This document shows, piece after piece, positions 44,704 through 53,391 of a DNA stretch of 64,000 nt (position 1 is its first letter; every line of letters starts with the position of its first letter). The stretch lies in contig NZ_FWFP01000003.1 in assembly GCF_900172215.1 (NCBI RefSeq), positions 310,001-374,000 of the forward strand. The letters run 5' to 3'. The translations under genes and the position numbers were made by a program. The notes beneath the pieces were generated by a model, which saw nothing but the letters and a program-made list of their open reading frames with translations, was not told the origin of the DNA and did no database searches. This DNA comes from Ruegeria meonggei. Lineage in GTDB: Bacteria; Pseudomonadota; Alphaproteobacteria; Rhodobacterales; Rhodobacteraceae.

Positions 44704-46389
44704 ATGAATAATCGTTTGCGAAAGGTCACCATTGTAGGTGGCGGCACGGCAGGTTGGATGACCGCGCTGCTTCTGGATATGGTGCTTTCCCGCACCTCAG
44801 CACCCAAGGATCGTCCGCGCATCTGCCTGATCGAAAGCCCCAACATAGCCACCGTGGGCGTGGGTGAGGCCACTGTGCCGCGCATGCCGGTCACGCTCCG
44901 TCAGGCGGGTATTTCAGAGCGGGAATTTTTCCGCGAAACCAACGCGTCGTTCAAACTGGGTGTCAAGTTTTGCAACTGGAACAAGGACGCCAAGGGTAAT
45001 CGCATCGATTTTGTGAACCCCTTTGCCCACGGCCAGATGGTGGAAGGGTTGGAAGCTGCCGAGTATTTCTTGCGCTTTGGCAACGGAGATCGGGACTTTA
45101 CGCAGTCAATCTCGCCGCACGATCATCTCGGCCGCCTGTGCAAAGGCGCGCGGCAGTTGGGCCAGCCCGAATTTGAACAACGGTTTGGCTATGCGTATCA
45201 TCTGGACGCGGTGAAGTTTGCAGGTATGCTCACCAAGGTTTGCACCAATCGCGGCGTGGAGCACATCCAGGATGAGGTAAAAGCGGTTGAGCTGGATGAA
45301 CAGGGCAACGTCAGCCATCTGATGTTGGAGCGCGCCGGCCGCCATGACATCGAAATGGTTGTGGATTGCACCGGATTTCGCGGGTTGATAATCAATCAAG
45401 CCCTTGGTGAGCCGTTTATGGATTATTCGGATTACCTGCCCAACGATCGCGCCCTGGCGTTGCAGATCGAACATCCCGATCCAGATAAGATCGAAAGCCT
45501 CACTCGGTCTACGGCACTTGGCGCAGGTTGGACATGGCGGGTGCCGCTCTTCAACCGTGTGGGCACAGGCTATGTGTTTTCATCGGCGCATCGTACGGAT
45601 GATCAGGCGGCGGATGAATACCTCGAATGGCTGGGGGACAGCGGCAAGGGTGCGACGCCGCGCGTAATCCCAATGCGCATCGGGCGTGTGCGCAATGCCT
45701 GGGTCAAGAACTGTGTCGCGATCGGTCTATCAGGCGGGTTTATTGAACCGTTAGAGAGTACCGCGATCCATATGGTGGATCATGCGGTGCGCTGGTTCGC
45801 AGAACACTTGCCGACGCGCGACATCGAGCCATCGTTGCGGACAAGATACAATCGGCAGATGAACAAGCTCTACGATGAGGTTCTGGAATTCATCTGCCTC
45901 CACTATCGATTGGGCAACCGCACCGATGACCAGTATTGGATCGATGCGCGAACAGAGATGAAGTTACCCGATCGGTTGGCCGAGAACCTGGAATTGTGGC
46001 AACACCGTCTGCCGATGGACCACGATATCGAGTTCGCCACACTATTTGACCATCGCGTATATCAGACAGTTCTGTTGGGCAAACAGGCCTATGATACAGG
46101 TTATGGCACTGGCATCCGTGATCGTCTGCGGCCGTTGAAGAAGCCGGTTTGGTTCCAGGGCATGAAGCGCGCGAAAGCAGATCTTGCGCAGATAATCAAA
46201 ACGATGCCGGATCACAAAACGCTGCTGCGCGATATCCGAGGAGAGTTGGAGAAACCAGCCTTTGGCAAGGCGGCGGCGGTGAAACCGACAGTGGCGATGC
46301 CGGGCGTGACACCAGCACCCGTGACGATCCAGAACATGCCGGATTTTGCCGAAATCCAAAGCGGCGCGAAGGACTTGCAGCTGTTCTAG
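44704..46389 (+). CDS. Flavin-dependent tryptophan-halogenase family protein
   Basis: A 561-residue FAD-dependent protein. The dinucleotide loop GGGTAGW is at residues 12-18, the VGVGEATVPR signature at 51-60, a lysine at 84 (SFKLGVKF) aligns with the catalytic Lys of PrnA-type halogenases, and the family motif W-x-W-x-V is present as WTWRV (276-280), followed by an IPMRIGRVRNAWVKN stretch and GGFIEPLESTAIHM. These are the features of enzymes that form HOCl/HOBr-derived halogenating species. No partner flavin reductase or biosynthetic cluster is adjacent, so the substrate is unknown; the family also contains members not proven to halogenate. Confidence 0.88.
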   Translation: MNNRLRKVTIVGGGTAGWMTALLLDMVLSRTSAPKDRPRICLIESPNIATVGVGEATVPRMPVTLRQAGISEREFFRETNASFKLGVKFCNWNKDAKGNRIDFVNPFAHGQMVEGLEAAEYFLRFGNGDRDFTQSISPHDHLGRLCKGARQLGQPEFEQRFGYAYHLDAVKFAGMLTKVCTNRGVEHIQDEVKAVELDEQGNVSHLMLERAGRHDIEMVVDCTGFRGLIINQALGEPFMDYSDYLPNDRALALQIEHPDPDKIESLTRSTALGAGWTWRVPLFNRVGTGYVFSSAHRTDDQAADEYLEWLGDSGKGATPRVIPMRIGRVRNAWVKNCVAIGLSGGFIEPLESTAIHMVDHAVRWFAEHLPTRDIEPSLRTRYNRQMNKLYDEVLEFICLHYRLGNRTDDQYWIDARTEMKLPDRLAENLELWQHRLPMDHDIEFATLFDHRVYQTVLLGKQAYDTGYGTGIRDRLRPLKKPVWFQGMKRAKADLAQIIKTMPDHKTLLRDIRGELEKPAFGKAAAVKPTVAMPGVTPAPVTIQNMPDFAEIQSGAKDLQLF

Positions 46390-46667
46390 ATATTTTTGGC
46401 GCCCTGCGCGAAAGGCTCTTCTTGGATCAATTGAGGTGTAGAGCGTTAAACCTCTGCCCTCAAAGAGGCCATTGGCCAGGAGCGTTTGGTCAGAGAGCCG
46501 TTTTTGCCTACAAGGATTGCAGCGGAACCGCGACGAAAGGGTGGCAGGCGCGCCGCCTCTTTGCATTGGCCTAGCCGGCAGCGGGCCTTTGATCGCAGGA
46601 CGACAAACTAATTCGAAGCCAGTTCTTTTTAATTTTAGAGATCCAGCATAACGCCAAAATCCTGCAC

Positions 46668-47726
46668 TTACTTGTCGAAGCTAATGCTCAATTCATCCGA
46701 CGCAGCAACACTCTGACAGGATAGTATTTCTCCTCGTGCAATGTCGCTATCTTCAAGAGCCATTCTGGCGCGCATGTGAACCTGGCCATTTGTCAGGCGC
46801 GCCTTGCAGGCGCCGCATACTCCGGATTGGCAACTGAAAGGGGGTGCGAGGCCCGCTGATAGCACCGCATTGAGCAGGGTTTCGTTCTCTGCGACGGAAA
46901 CATCGTGTACCGCCCCATCCAGTTCAACCTTTGCTTTGGCGGCGACACCAATCACACTGGGCGCTGCGACCTCGCCCCCGCCAAAGCTCTCCATGTGAAT
47001 ACGGCTTGCCGGTGCATCCAGCGCCATCAGAGCATCCTTCACGTCGGCATTCATTGTTCCGGGACCGCAGACCCAGTACTGAACATCTTGTGCCACGGGT
47101 GGGGTTTCGGCGATCGCATCCTTTATCAAACCTGCATCCACGCGCCCCTTTCGCCACGGGCTAATGGAACGCCACATCGACGGAGCGGACAAGACATGGC
47201 GCACAGTGAATCGGCTGCCATGCTCCGCTGTCAACTTGCCCAGTTCATTGTGAAAGATGATGCTACCGTCATCGATGTTGCCGTAGATCAAATGCGCCAC
47301 TGAATGAGGCTCTTCTTCAAGCACAGCATTGATCATTGCAAAAAGCGGCGTGATACCGCTGCCTGCGCCAAAGAAGTAATGGGTACGACGGTTCAGTGCA
47401 TCCGGCGAAAGTGAAAACTGACCAAATGGCGGCATGACATCGATCATGTCGCCGGGCTTTAAGTGGTCGCCGATATGATTGGACACCATCCCATCGACCA
47501 CCCGTTTTACAGTGATGCGCAGAGGGGCACCTGGTGGGTTGGAAATAGTGTAGCTGCGGCGTTGCTCTGTGCCGTTGAGGTGGAAGCGCAAAGTGACATG
47601 CTGCCCTGCCTGCCAGCGAAAGGTCTCGGCCAGGTTGGCGGGCAGGTCAAAGATCACACTTGTGGCTTTGCCTTTGATCTCGGGCTGGATTTCAGCAATC
47701 CGCAGGGAAAAGAAGTTGGGATTCAT
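46668..47726 (-). CDS. Oxygenase reductase (flavin + NAD domain + C-terminal plant-type 2Fe-2S)
   Basis: A 352-residue electron-transfer protein. FAD/FMN site RRSYTISNPPG near residue 63, NAD-binding GAGSGITPLFAMI near 118, then a C-terminal 2Fe-2S ferredoxin domain with CQSGVCGACKARLTNG and a distal cysteine (EILSCQS). It would pass NADH electrons to the Rieske oxygenase in the same operon, as GbcB does for GbcA. The ATG at 47726 follows the secreted-protein gene by 7 nt. Confidence 0.88.
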   Translation of the reverse strand: MNPNFFSLRIAEIQPEIKGKATSVIFDLPANLAETFRWQAGQHVTLRFHLNGTEQRRSYTISNPPGAPLRITVKRVVDGMVSNHIGDHLKPGDMIDVMPPFGQFSLSPDALNRRTHYFFGAGSGITPLFAMINAVLEEEPHSVAHLIYGNIDDGSIIFHNELGKLTAEHGSRFTVRHVLSAPSMWRSISPWRKGRVDAGLIKDAIAETPPVAQDVQYWVCGPGTMNADVKDALMALDAPASRIHMESFGGGEVAAPSVIGVAAKAKVELDGAVHDVSVAENETLLNAVLSAGLAPPFSCQSGVCGACKARLTNGQVHMRARMALEDSDIARGEILSCQSVAASDELSISFDK

Positions 47727-47733
47727 GGCATTC

Positions 47734-48219
47734 TCACCGATAGTCAAACGTGGTGTCCAGCGTGCGGATAGCCAACCGGCCTGCTTGCGAGACGATCAGG
47801 AACTTATCCGTCTGGGTCATGGTTCCGGAAAAATCATCCCAAGTGTAGCCGACACCGGTGACAACAGTGACTTCCGTGCAGCCCTCGGCGATCTCAGAGG
47901 TGATTTCGGGCGCATCGCGGGTGGTTTCCGTATATCCCTGCATCGCTTCGGCCCATGCCGGGTCTTGGCTCCAATCAGGAAGGGTCTCCCAGTCTGCTAC
48001 CGAATAAGAAAACTGCTCATCCGGCAATCCTGCCCCGTATTTGACTGTGAAAGTATGCACCGCCTCCGGGTGCCAGTCCTTCCATGTTGCAGCGATGGCG
48101 GGTTCATTTGTTGCTTCGAGATAGCGAACCGCCAGGTCCTTCGGTTCGTCTGACGGGTTGGCCAGGACCAGCCCGGATGCCAGGGTCATCCCGATCAGGG
48201 TTGCAAATATGCGCATCAT
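47734..48219 (-). CDS. Small secreted protein of unknown function (SnoaL-like appearance)
   Basis: A 161-residue protein with signal peptide (MMRIFATLIGMTLASGLVLA). The mature part (AVRYLEATNEPAIAATWKDW, then VHTFTVKYGAGLPDEQF) has an NTF2/SnoaL-like look but no decisive motif; I cannot name a family. It is located between the Rieske oxygenase and its reductase, 7 nt ahead of the latter, and so is probably a periplasmic accessory of that system. Confidence 0.65.
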   Translation of the reverse strand: MMRIFATLIGMTLASGLVLANPSDEPKDLAVRYLEATNEPAIAATWKDWHPEAVHTFTVKYGAGLPDEQFSYSVADWETLPDWSQDPAWAEAMQGYTETTRDAPEITSEIAEGCTEVTVVTGVGYTWDDFSGTMTQTDKFLIVSQAGRLAIRTLDTTFDYR

Positions 48220-48301
48220 TGTTCTTCCAGCCTGAGTAAGAAATGCAGGTGTTTCTGCACTTGATTGAGGAAAGGATCCGGTGTCATTCCAAAGCAACCG
48301 C

Positions 48302-49465
48302 CTAGGACCCGGTCTCTTGTGTCTCAAGAAAGCCCAGGATCGCTTTTTGGTGCCCGACAACCGGGCTTTCACCATTGGCGGCTGGGCCGACCTCAAAATA
48401 CGGGCTGGTCAGTGATTTTTGCTGTTGCTCACAGGCATAGATATCCTCGGCTGTAAAATCACCCGAGGCCATGGGATCGTCTTCACCGGTGGCGTCGCCG
48501 TCAGGATACTTCGGGCCGCCGAAATCCTTCCAGAAACTCCAACTGCTCCATTCCTGTTTTTGAAACTCCCACCCTGAGGCGTTCGCCAGCTTGGTCCGGT
48601 TTTCCACGCGCGTCAGATCAGGCCCTAAGGGCGTGATGATGAAGATGTTCCAGCTGTCCTCGCCCGCGCCAAGCCCGATACCGGGAAACAGCATTGGCAC
48701 CCAGGCCCCTATATGGGGTTCCGGTATCGCCCGCGGTGTGGGTAGGTTTTTTTCCAGATTCTTTGCGTATTCAGGCGCGGGGGGTTCCCAGAAGTGATAA
48801 TGCAGCCCCTTCCACCCGTATTCCGCCCACGCATGATCATACATATGCAGCGTGTTCGAATGCAGATGGCTCAGGTGATAGACGTCGATGTAGTTTTCGA
48901 CCACGATCTTCCAGTTGGCCTTGATCTCATAGCTTCGCCGGGCATCGGGGTATTCCACCAGCTCTTCGGGTTTGTGTGGCCCCAACAGCGGATCAACCGC
49001 ACCAAACCAATCCGCAAGGCTCGGTGGATTTGGATCAGGATGAACAAACAGCATTCCACGCCAGATATCGACACTGGCGGGTTTCAGTCCCAAACAGGAT
49101 TTGTCGATACCATTGGGATATTCCTTTGCCTCATCCGGAACCGAAATCAGGTTACCTTCCAGATCGTATGTCCAGTCGTGATACGGACATGTCAGTGCTT
49201 TTTGTGTTTTCCCAACCGCCCGGATCAGCTGTGTGCCGCGATGGCGGCAAATGTTATGAAACGCGCGCAATCGATGATCGCGGCCCATTACGATAAAGAT
49301 GTTGTTCAGCCCGGCCTGTACCGAGATAAAATGTCCGGGCTCCGGCACGTCCTCTGCCAGCCCGGCATAACGCCAGGTACGCGAGAAGATCAGCCGCTGT
49401 TCGCGGTCGAACCAGTCCTGAGACGTATAGGCATCAACGGGAAGGTGGTGGTACATCCGGGTCAT
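48302..49465 (-). CDS. Rieske non-heme iron oxygenase, catalytic subunit
   Basis: A 387-residue alpha subunit. Rieske cluster ligands are C73-R-H75 (NICRHRGTQL) and C93-x2-H96 (CPYHDW). The mononuclear iron site has D194, H197 and H202 in ENYIDVYHLSHLHSNT. It resembles the glycine-betaine/quaternary-amine demethylase group (GbcA-like), which oxidises N-methyl groups; the exact substrate is not assignable. Start at 49465, or three codons later at M4. Downstream come a secreted protein and the matching reductase; upstream a small membrane protein and TetR gene in the same operon. Confidence 0.88.
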   Translation of the reverse strand: MTRMYHHLPVDAYTSQDWFDREQRLIFSRTWRYAGLAEDVPEPGHFISVQAGLNNIFIVMGRDHRLRAFHNICRHRGTQLIRAVGKTQKALTCPYHDWTYDLEGNLISVPDEAKEYPNGIDKSCLGLKPASVDIWRGMLFVHPDPNPPSLADWFGAVDPLLGPHKPEELVEYPDARRSYEIKANWKIVVENYIDVYHLSHLHSNTLHMYDHAWAEYGWKGLHYHFWEPPAPEYAKNLEKNLPTPRAIPEPHIGAWVPMLFPGIGLGAGEDSWNIFIITPLGPDLTRVENRTKLANASGWEFQKQEWSSWSFWKDFGGPKYPDGDATGEDDPMASGDFTAEDIYACEQQQKSLTSPYFEVGPAANGESPVVGHQKAILGFLETQETGS

Positions 49466-49474
49466 GGCAACCTC

Positions 49475-49738
49475 TTAAACAAGCCAGATGGCATAGGAAG
49501 GAAACAGGCTGGCCGCGATCATCATCAGACCGAATACAGCCCAAAGGATCGCCACAACCCAAAACAGGATCGGGTCCTGATCGCGTGTGATGTCAAAGAC
49601 AAGCGCGGTCTGGCCAGTCATGATTGACGGCACCAACCACCAGAGAAACAGCGCTCCCCAGACCCAGTAGAGCCCCAGAACCGCGGCAACCAGAAGAATG
49701 GGCAAGGCAACGTAATTGATAGTACGCGAGGTGCTCAT
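49475..49738 (-). CDS. Small membrane protein in the Rieske oxygenase operon
   Basis: 87 residues with two hydrophobic helices: YVALPILLVAAVLGLYWVWG (about 9-28) and PILFWVVAILWAVFGLMMI (about 57-75). The ATG at 49738 overlaps the TetR stop as ATGA, and the stop lies 9 nt before the oxygenase start. Function unknown; it may anchor the oxygenase or act in transport of its substrate. Confidence 0.72.
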   Translation of the reverse strand: MSTSRTINYVALPILLVAAVLGLYWVWGALFLWWLVPSIMTGQTALVFDITRDQDPILFWVVAILWAVFGLMMIAASLFPSYAIWLV

Positions 49739-50325
49739 GTGTTGGCCTCCAGACTTGCGGCAAGTATCATCGCTGCCTGCTTCAGCTCCTGGCACCATGC
49801 GTCGGGCGGGCTGAGTGGGGTCAATGAATCCAGGTTTACATAGGTGGCAGCGATCCCCTGCGAGACGACGCGAACCCGTGTGGCCGAGGCGTTGGGGGCG
49901 GCGCGCCTCAACACCACTTCGATTATCCCAAGAAAATGTTCCAGGCTTTCCACAAGGGGGTGTCGCATCTCCGGGTGATCGGCAACGGATGTGACAAGGG
50001 ACTGGTAGGCCAGCATCACGCGCGGATCATTAGGGGTGGACTTGTCAAACAGCAGATCGATCAGATCGGTCGGGGTGCCCGTTGGTTCCAACGCGTCTTG
50101 CAAGGCATGGGTCGCCTCAGCGAACCGATCCACGACATACCCTATGAGGGCCCCTGTCATCTGATCCTTGTTGCCCAAGTAGTGACGCAGGATGGGTCGT
50201 TTGACCCCAGCTTCGGCTGCGATGCGTTCCTGTGTTGCCCCCTCCAACCCGAAGCGGGCCACGCAGGTAAGATATGCATCAAGGATTTGTTCTGATCTTT
50301 GGTCTTTCAAACTGGGGCGGGACAT
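49735..50325 (-). CDS. TetR-family transcriptional repressor of the Rieske operon
   Basis: About 196 residues from ATG 50325 (MSRPSLKDQRSEQILDAY). The TetR helix-turn-helix is at FGLEGATQERIAAEAGVKRPILRHYLGNKDQM. In-frame TTG and ATG codons farther upstream (50355, 50346) would begin inside the operator repeat, so 50325, preceded by GAGAG, is preferred. A perfect 20-bp inverted repeat (50336-50393) just upstream of this start is the likely autoregulatory operator. Confidence 0.87.
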   Translation of the reverse strand: MSRPSLKDQRSEQILDAYLTCVARFGLEGATQERIAAEAGVKRPILRHYLGNKDQMTGALIGYVVDRFAEATHALQDALEPTGTPTDLIDLLFDKSTPNDPRVMLAYQSLVTSVADHPEMRHPLVESLEHFLGIIEVVLRRAAPNASATRVRVVSQGIAATYVNLDSLTPLSPPDAWCQELKQAAMILAASLEANT

Positions 50326-50335
50326 GGCGCTCTCG

Positions 50336-50393
50336 TTTATTGTCATAGTTGACAAATAACCGCCTAAAGTTAATTGTCAACTATGACAATAAA
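50336..50393. promoter_or_regulatory. TetR operator: perfect 20-bp inverted repeat with two palindromic sub-sites
   Basis: Positions 50336-50355 and 50374-50393 are exact inverted copies (20 bp each, 18-bp spacer). Each arm also contains its own palindrome TTGTCA-N4-TGACAA (50340-50355 and 50374-50389), so the region holds two head-to-head operators 34 bp apart. It lies 10 nt upstream of the TetR start. Confidence 0.85.
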
Positions 50394-50474
50394 TAAATTC
50401 AGACAGCGAACACTTACTACCCGCAGTTGGTCAAGTTTGGATAACAAGGCTGAGTGTTAAATCATTGAGCCCAT

Positions 50475-51821
50475 TCAATTGGCCTTCAATACGGCCAGAA
50501 GCCCGGCTTTCAGGATGTCAAACATTCGATGGATTTCTGCTTCATTTATGATCAACGGCGGTGAAAAGACGCACATGTTCACGATGGGACGCAATATTAG
50601 CCCGCGCTTTTGGCATTCTGCATCGATCATCGCTCCAAGCTGGTAATCTCGTTTGAGATCATCCTGCGCATCGCCGGTCTCTGAGCATTGCACACATCCC
50701 ATCAACCCCATTCCTCGGGTATCGGTGACAAGGCTGATCTCAGAGAGTTCCCGTAAACGGTTCTGAAAGATCGGTGTCATTAGCTGCACGTGCTCAAGAA
50801 GGCTTTCTTGTTCGATGATCTCCATGCTTTTCAGACCAGCTGCTGCGCTGACCGGGTGGCCGGAATAGGTGTATCCATTGGAAAATGTAGCATCCTGTCC
50901 AGCCACATCTTCGATCAACCGGTCCGATATAATAGCCGCACCCATTGGCGAATAACCCGAGGTCAAACCCTTGGCGCACGTAATGATGTCAGGCTCTATG
51001 CCGAAAACCTCTTTGGATGCGAACCAGTGACCCAGACGGCCAAACGCGGTGACGACCTCGTCTGAAATGTAGAGAACGTCGTTGCGCCGGCAGACCTCAA
51101 GACAGCGTTTGTGATACCCCTCAGGCGGGACAATGACGCCGCCCGAGGCCAGGATCGGTTCAGCGATAAAAGCCGCGACTTTGTCCGGGCCAAGCGTCTG
51201 GATAGCGTTTTCCAGATCGGCGACCTTTTCGTTCAAGAAGTCCTGGATGGATTGATTCTGGGCACGATAAAGGGGATTCACGTCAGGTAAGAAATGGGTG
51301 AGCTCGTTCGCCTTGTCCAACCACAGACGGTCACGTTCCTTTCCACTGACACTGGCGGCCAGATAAGTGCTGCCATGGTAGGCTTTCTGGCGAGAGATGA
51401 TGATCTTTTTTTCAGGCAGCCCAAGCAGATTGTTCCGGAACTGGACAAATCGAAGCGCTGTATCCACTGCCGTTGAGCCGCCGGTGGTGAAAAAAACTTG
51501 GTTCAGGTCACCTGGCGCGCGTTTGACAATCTCGCGCGCAAAACGCGCAGCAGTCGAGTTGGTGTTGCTGAACGGCGAGAAATAAGCAAGTTGTCGCGCC
51601 TGATCCGCCATCGCCTCGGCCATTTCTTCGCGACCATAGCCGATCTGTGTGCACCACATCCCACCCGGGCCATCGATCAGCTTGTTACCCTCGTCGCTCA
51701 CAACGTGAATGCCGCTTGCGCCTTCAACAAGGGTTCGGTTGTTCTTGCCCAGGGTGTCCATCCCCTCCCACGGATGTAGGAAGTGGTCGTTGTCCCATTG
51801 CTTCGCATTTGTGTTATCCAC
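50475..51821 (-). CDS. Class III PLP-dependent aminotransferase
   Basis: A 448-residue omega-amino-acid:pyruvate (taurine/beta-alanine-type) aminotransferase. Visible are VFFTTGGSTAVDTALRF, QKAYHGSTYLAAS, the ISDEVVTAFGRLG PLP aspartate region and the Schiff-base lysine in TCAKGLTSGYSPMGA. Starts at a GTG (51821) that overlaps the MttB-like gene by 8 nt. As the last gene of the MttB/TMADH-like operon, it probably deaminates an amine released after demethylation; substrate not determinable. Confidence 0.88.
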   Translation of the reverse strand: MDNTNAKQWDNDHFLHPWEGMDTLGKNNRTLVEGASGIHVVSDEGNKLIDGPGGMWCTQIGYGREEMAEAMADQARQLAYFSPFSNTNSTAARFAREIVKRAPGDLNQVFFTTGGSTAVDTALRFVQFRNNLLGLPEKKIIISRQKAYHGSTYLAASVSGKERDRLWLDKANELTHFLPDVNPLYRAQNQSIQDFLNEKVADLENAIQTLGPDKVAAFIAEPILASGGVIVPPEGYHKRCLEVCRRNDVLYISDEVVTAFGRLGHWFASKEVFGIEPDIITCAKGLTSGYSPMGAAIISDRLIEDVAGQDATFSNGYTYSGHPVSAAAGLKSMEIIEQESLLEHVQLMTPIFQNRLRELSEISLVTDTRGMGLMGCVQCSETGDAQDDLKRDYQLGAMIDAECQKRGLILRPIVNMCVFSPPLIINEAEIHRMFDILKAGLLAVLKAN

Positions 51822-53391
51822 GTGGGACCGCCATTTCCTGCGCTGTCATGACAATTGCGAACTCTTCACGAACCAGCGCATCTGCTGCGCCAAAGTAGTT
51901 GGGGAAATGGGAGTTCAAGATCGTGTTGGCCTTGTCCCGCGCCCGTTCCAAAAGGTCGGTTTTGCCCTCGTTCTCCCATGTGTCTGTGCGCTCACGATCC
52001 ATGAGCCGGGGGTAAACGAACTCGCTGTTCATGTAGCTCAACGTATGTGGGTTGCCCAGGAAATGACCGGGATCGATGGCGCATTGATGGATCACGTCTA
52101 CGGCCATGGTTTCTTCCGTGACCTCGATCCCGCGTAGCGATCGCAGGATCATGCCCCCCGCTTCGTCATCAATGACCATGCTCTCAAAGCTGCATCCCAT
52201 CAGACTGCCGATCATTCCGCCGAACTCACACAGGCGATTTGCGCCGGCATGAGCGGCGAGCGTGAAGGTCAGAGCCTTTTCCAATCCGTATTGCGCGTCG
52301 GGTATTTTGGCATCGGTCATGCCTGCCCCGACTGAGGTTGGCAGGCCATAAAAGTTACCCATCTGAATGGCTGCGGCCCCGATCAGGGCCTGTTCGCCGC
52401 TGCCACCGGTAAAAGACCCGCTGCGCAGGTCGGTGATGAACGGCCAGGCGGCAAAGCAGACCGGACAGCCAGGCGTAATGAGGTTGACGATAGCGACACA
52501 GGCAAGCGTTTCTGCAACGGTTTGCACCAGGGTCCCAGCAAGTGTCGCGGGGGCTGTGGCCCCTGCCTGAGGCGGCACAGCCAGATCGACGGTCAGTCCA
52601 AGTTTGGCCGTATCTATCAGAATCTCCATGTTTTCCTTGCCAATCCGCAAGGGGGAAACCATCGGACATCCGCCAAAAATGACACTGGGTTTTTTCATGA
52701 AACTGCCCTCGCCGCCTTGGGCCAGATCGAACATTCGGATGGCGTGGGGAATATGGCTGCGATCGCGGAACGTCAGGCAGGCAGGCTTTTGACTGCCGGC
52801 CAGCATCGCGTAGATGGTGTTCATGTCATGGGCAAAATCGCCGGTGACATCGGTCGCCAGAACCGTGTCCCCCAACATGTGGATGTTCTCGAGCTGATCC
52901 ACCAGCCGTGTGAAATCATACACGTCGCGCAGATCGCTCGGGCGATAGGATTTTGTTTCATAGTCAAAAGTCGTGACCGCGGTGCCGGAGTTGGCGAAGT
53001 AAACGCTTTCCGCCTTGCAATGCATGTCGTCTTTGCCCTCACGCTCACCGCGCGCGTAGACATAAAATCCCTTTGCCGCACCAGCGAGGATGTCCTCCAT
53101 TAATGCACGGGGAAAACACAAGCGGCCATGGTCGTTCAATACCGCCCCTTTGGGCAGCACAAGATCGAGAAGCTCGGGGAAATGATCTGTGACACCTGTG
53201 TTTTCCAAAACGTTGAGCGCGGCGTTGTGGATGTTTTCCATATCGCGCTGTGTAAGAGGCTTGTAGCGCCCACCACTAAGCCCGCCTCGTACGGCCTCGT
53301 TACCGGTCGTCGCCTGTTGAACGGCAATGCGCGCGGCGCGCCCACCGCCACCGCGACGACGCGAACGGGGTGTTTCGGTTGTGCTGTTCAT
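51814..53391 (-). CDS. MttB-family (trimethylamine methyltransferase superfamily) protein, non-pyrrolysine
   Basis: A 525-residue member of the MttB superfamily: N-terminal Arg/Gly-rich start, GGRYKPLTQRDMENIHNAAL, then barrel strands such as VYFANSGTAVTTFD, FGGCPMVSPLRIGKEN, and the GAGMTDAKIPDAQYGLEKAL stretch. Archaeal MttB needs an in-frame amber (pyrrolysine) codon; here the frame is uninterrupted, placing it with non-Pyl relatives such as glycine-betaine methyltransferase. Those transfer a methyl to a corrinoid protein; no corrinoid or reactivase gene is visible nearby. Overlaps the TMADH-like gene as ATGA upstream and the aminotransferase downstream by 8 nt. Confidence 0.88.
   Translation of the reverse strand: MNSTTETPRSRRRGGGGRAARIAVQQATTGNEAVRGGLSGGRYKPLTQRDMENIHNAALNVLENTGVTDHFPELLDLVLPKGAVLNDHGRLCFPRALMEDILAGAAKGFYVYARGEREGKDDMHCKAESVYFANSGTAVTTFDYETKSYRPSDLRDVYDFTRLVDQLENIHMLGDTVLATDVTGDFAHDMNTIYAMLAGSQKPACLTFRDRSHIPHAIRMFDLAQGGEGSFMKKPSVIFGGCPMVSPLRIGKENMEILIDTAKLGLTVDLAVPPQAGATAPATLAGTLVQTVAETLACVAIVNLITPGCPVCFAAWPFITDLRSGSFTGGSGEQALIGAAAIQMGNFYGLPTSVGAGMTDAKIPDAQYGLEKALTFTLAAHAGANRLCEFGGMIGSLMGCSFESMVIDDEAGGMILRSLRGIEVTEETMAVDVIHQCAIDPGHFLGNPHTLSYMNSEFVYPRLMDRERTDTWENEGKTDLLERARDKANTILNSHFPNYFGAADALVREEFAIVMTAQEMAVPRG

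Noticed and set aside
51814..53391. Pyrrolysine-dependent trimethylamine methyltransferase
   Set aside because: The frame has no in-frame amber codon, so the enzyme belongs to the non-pyrrolysine MttB relatives.
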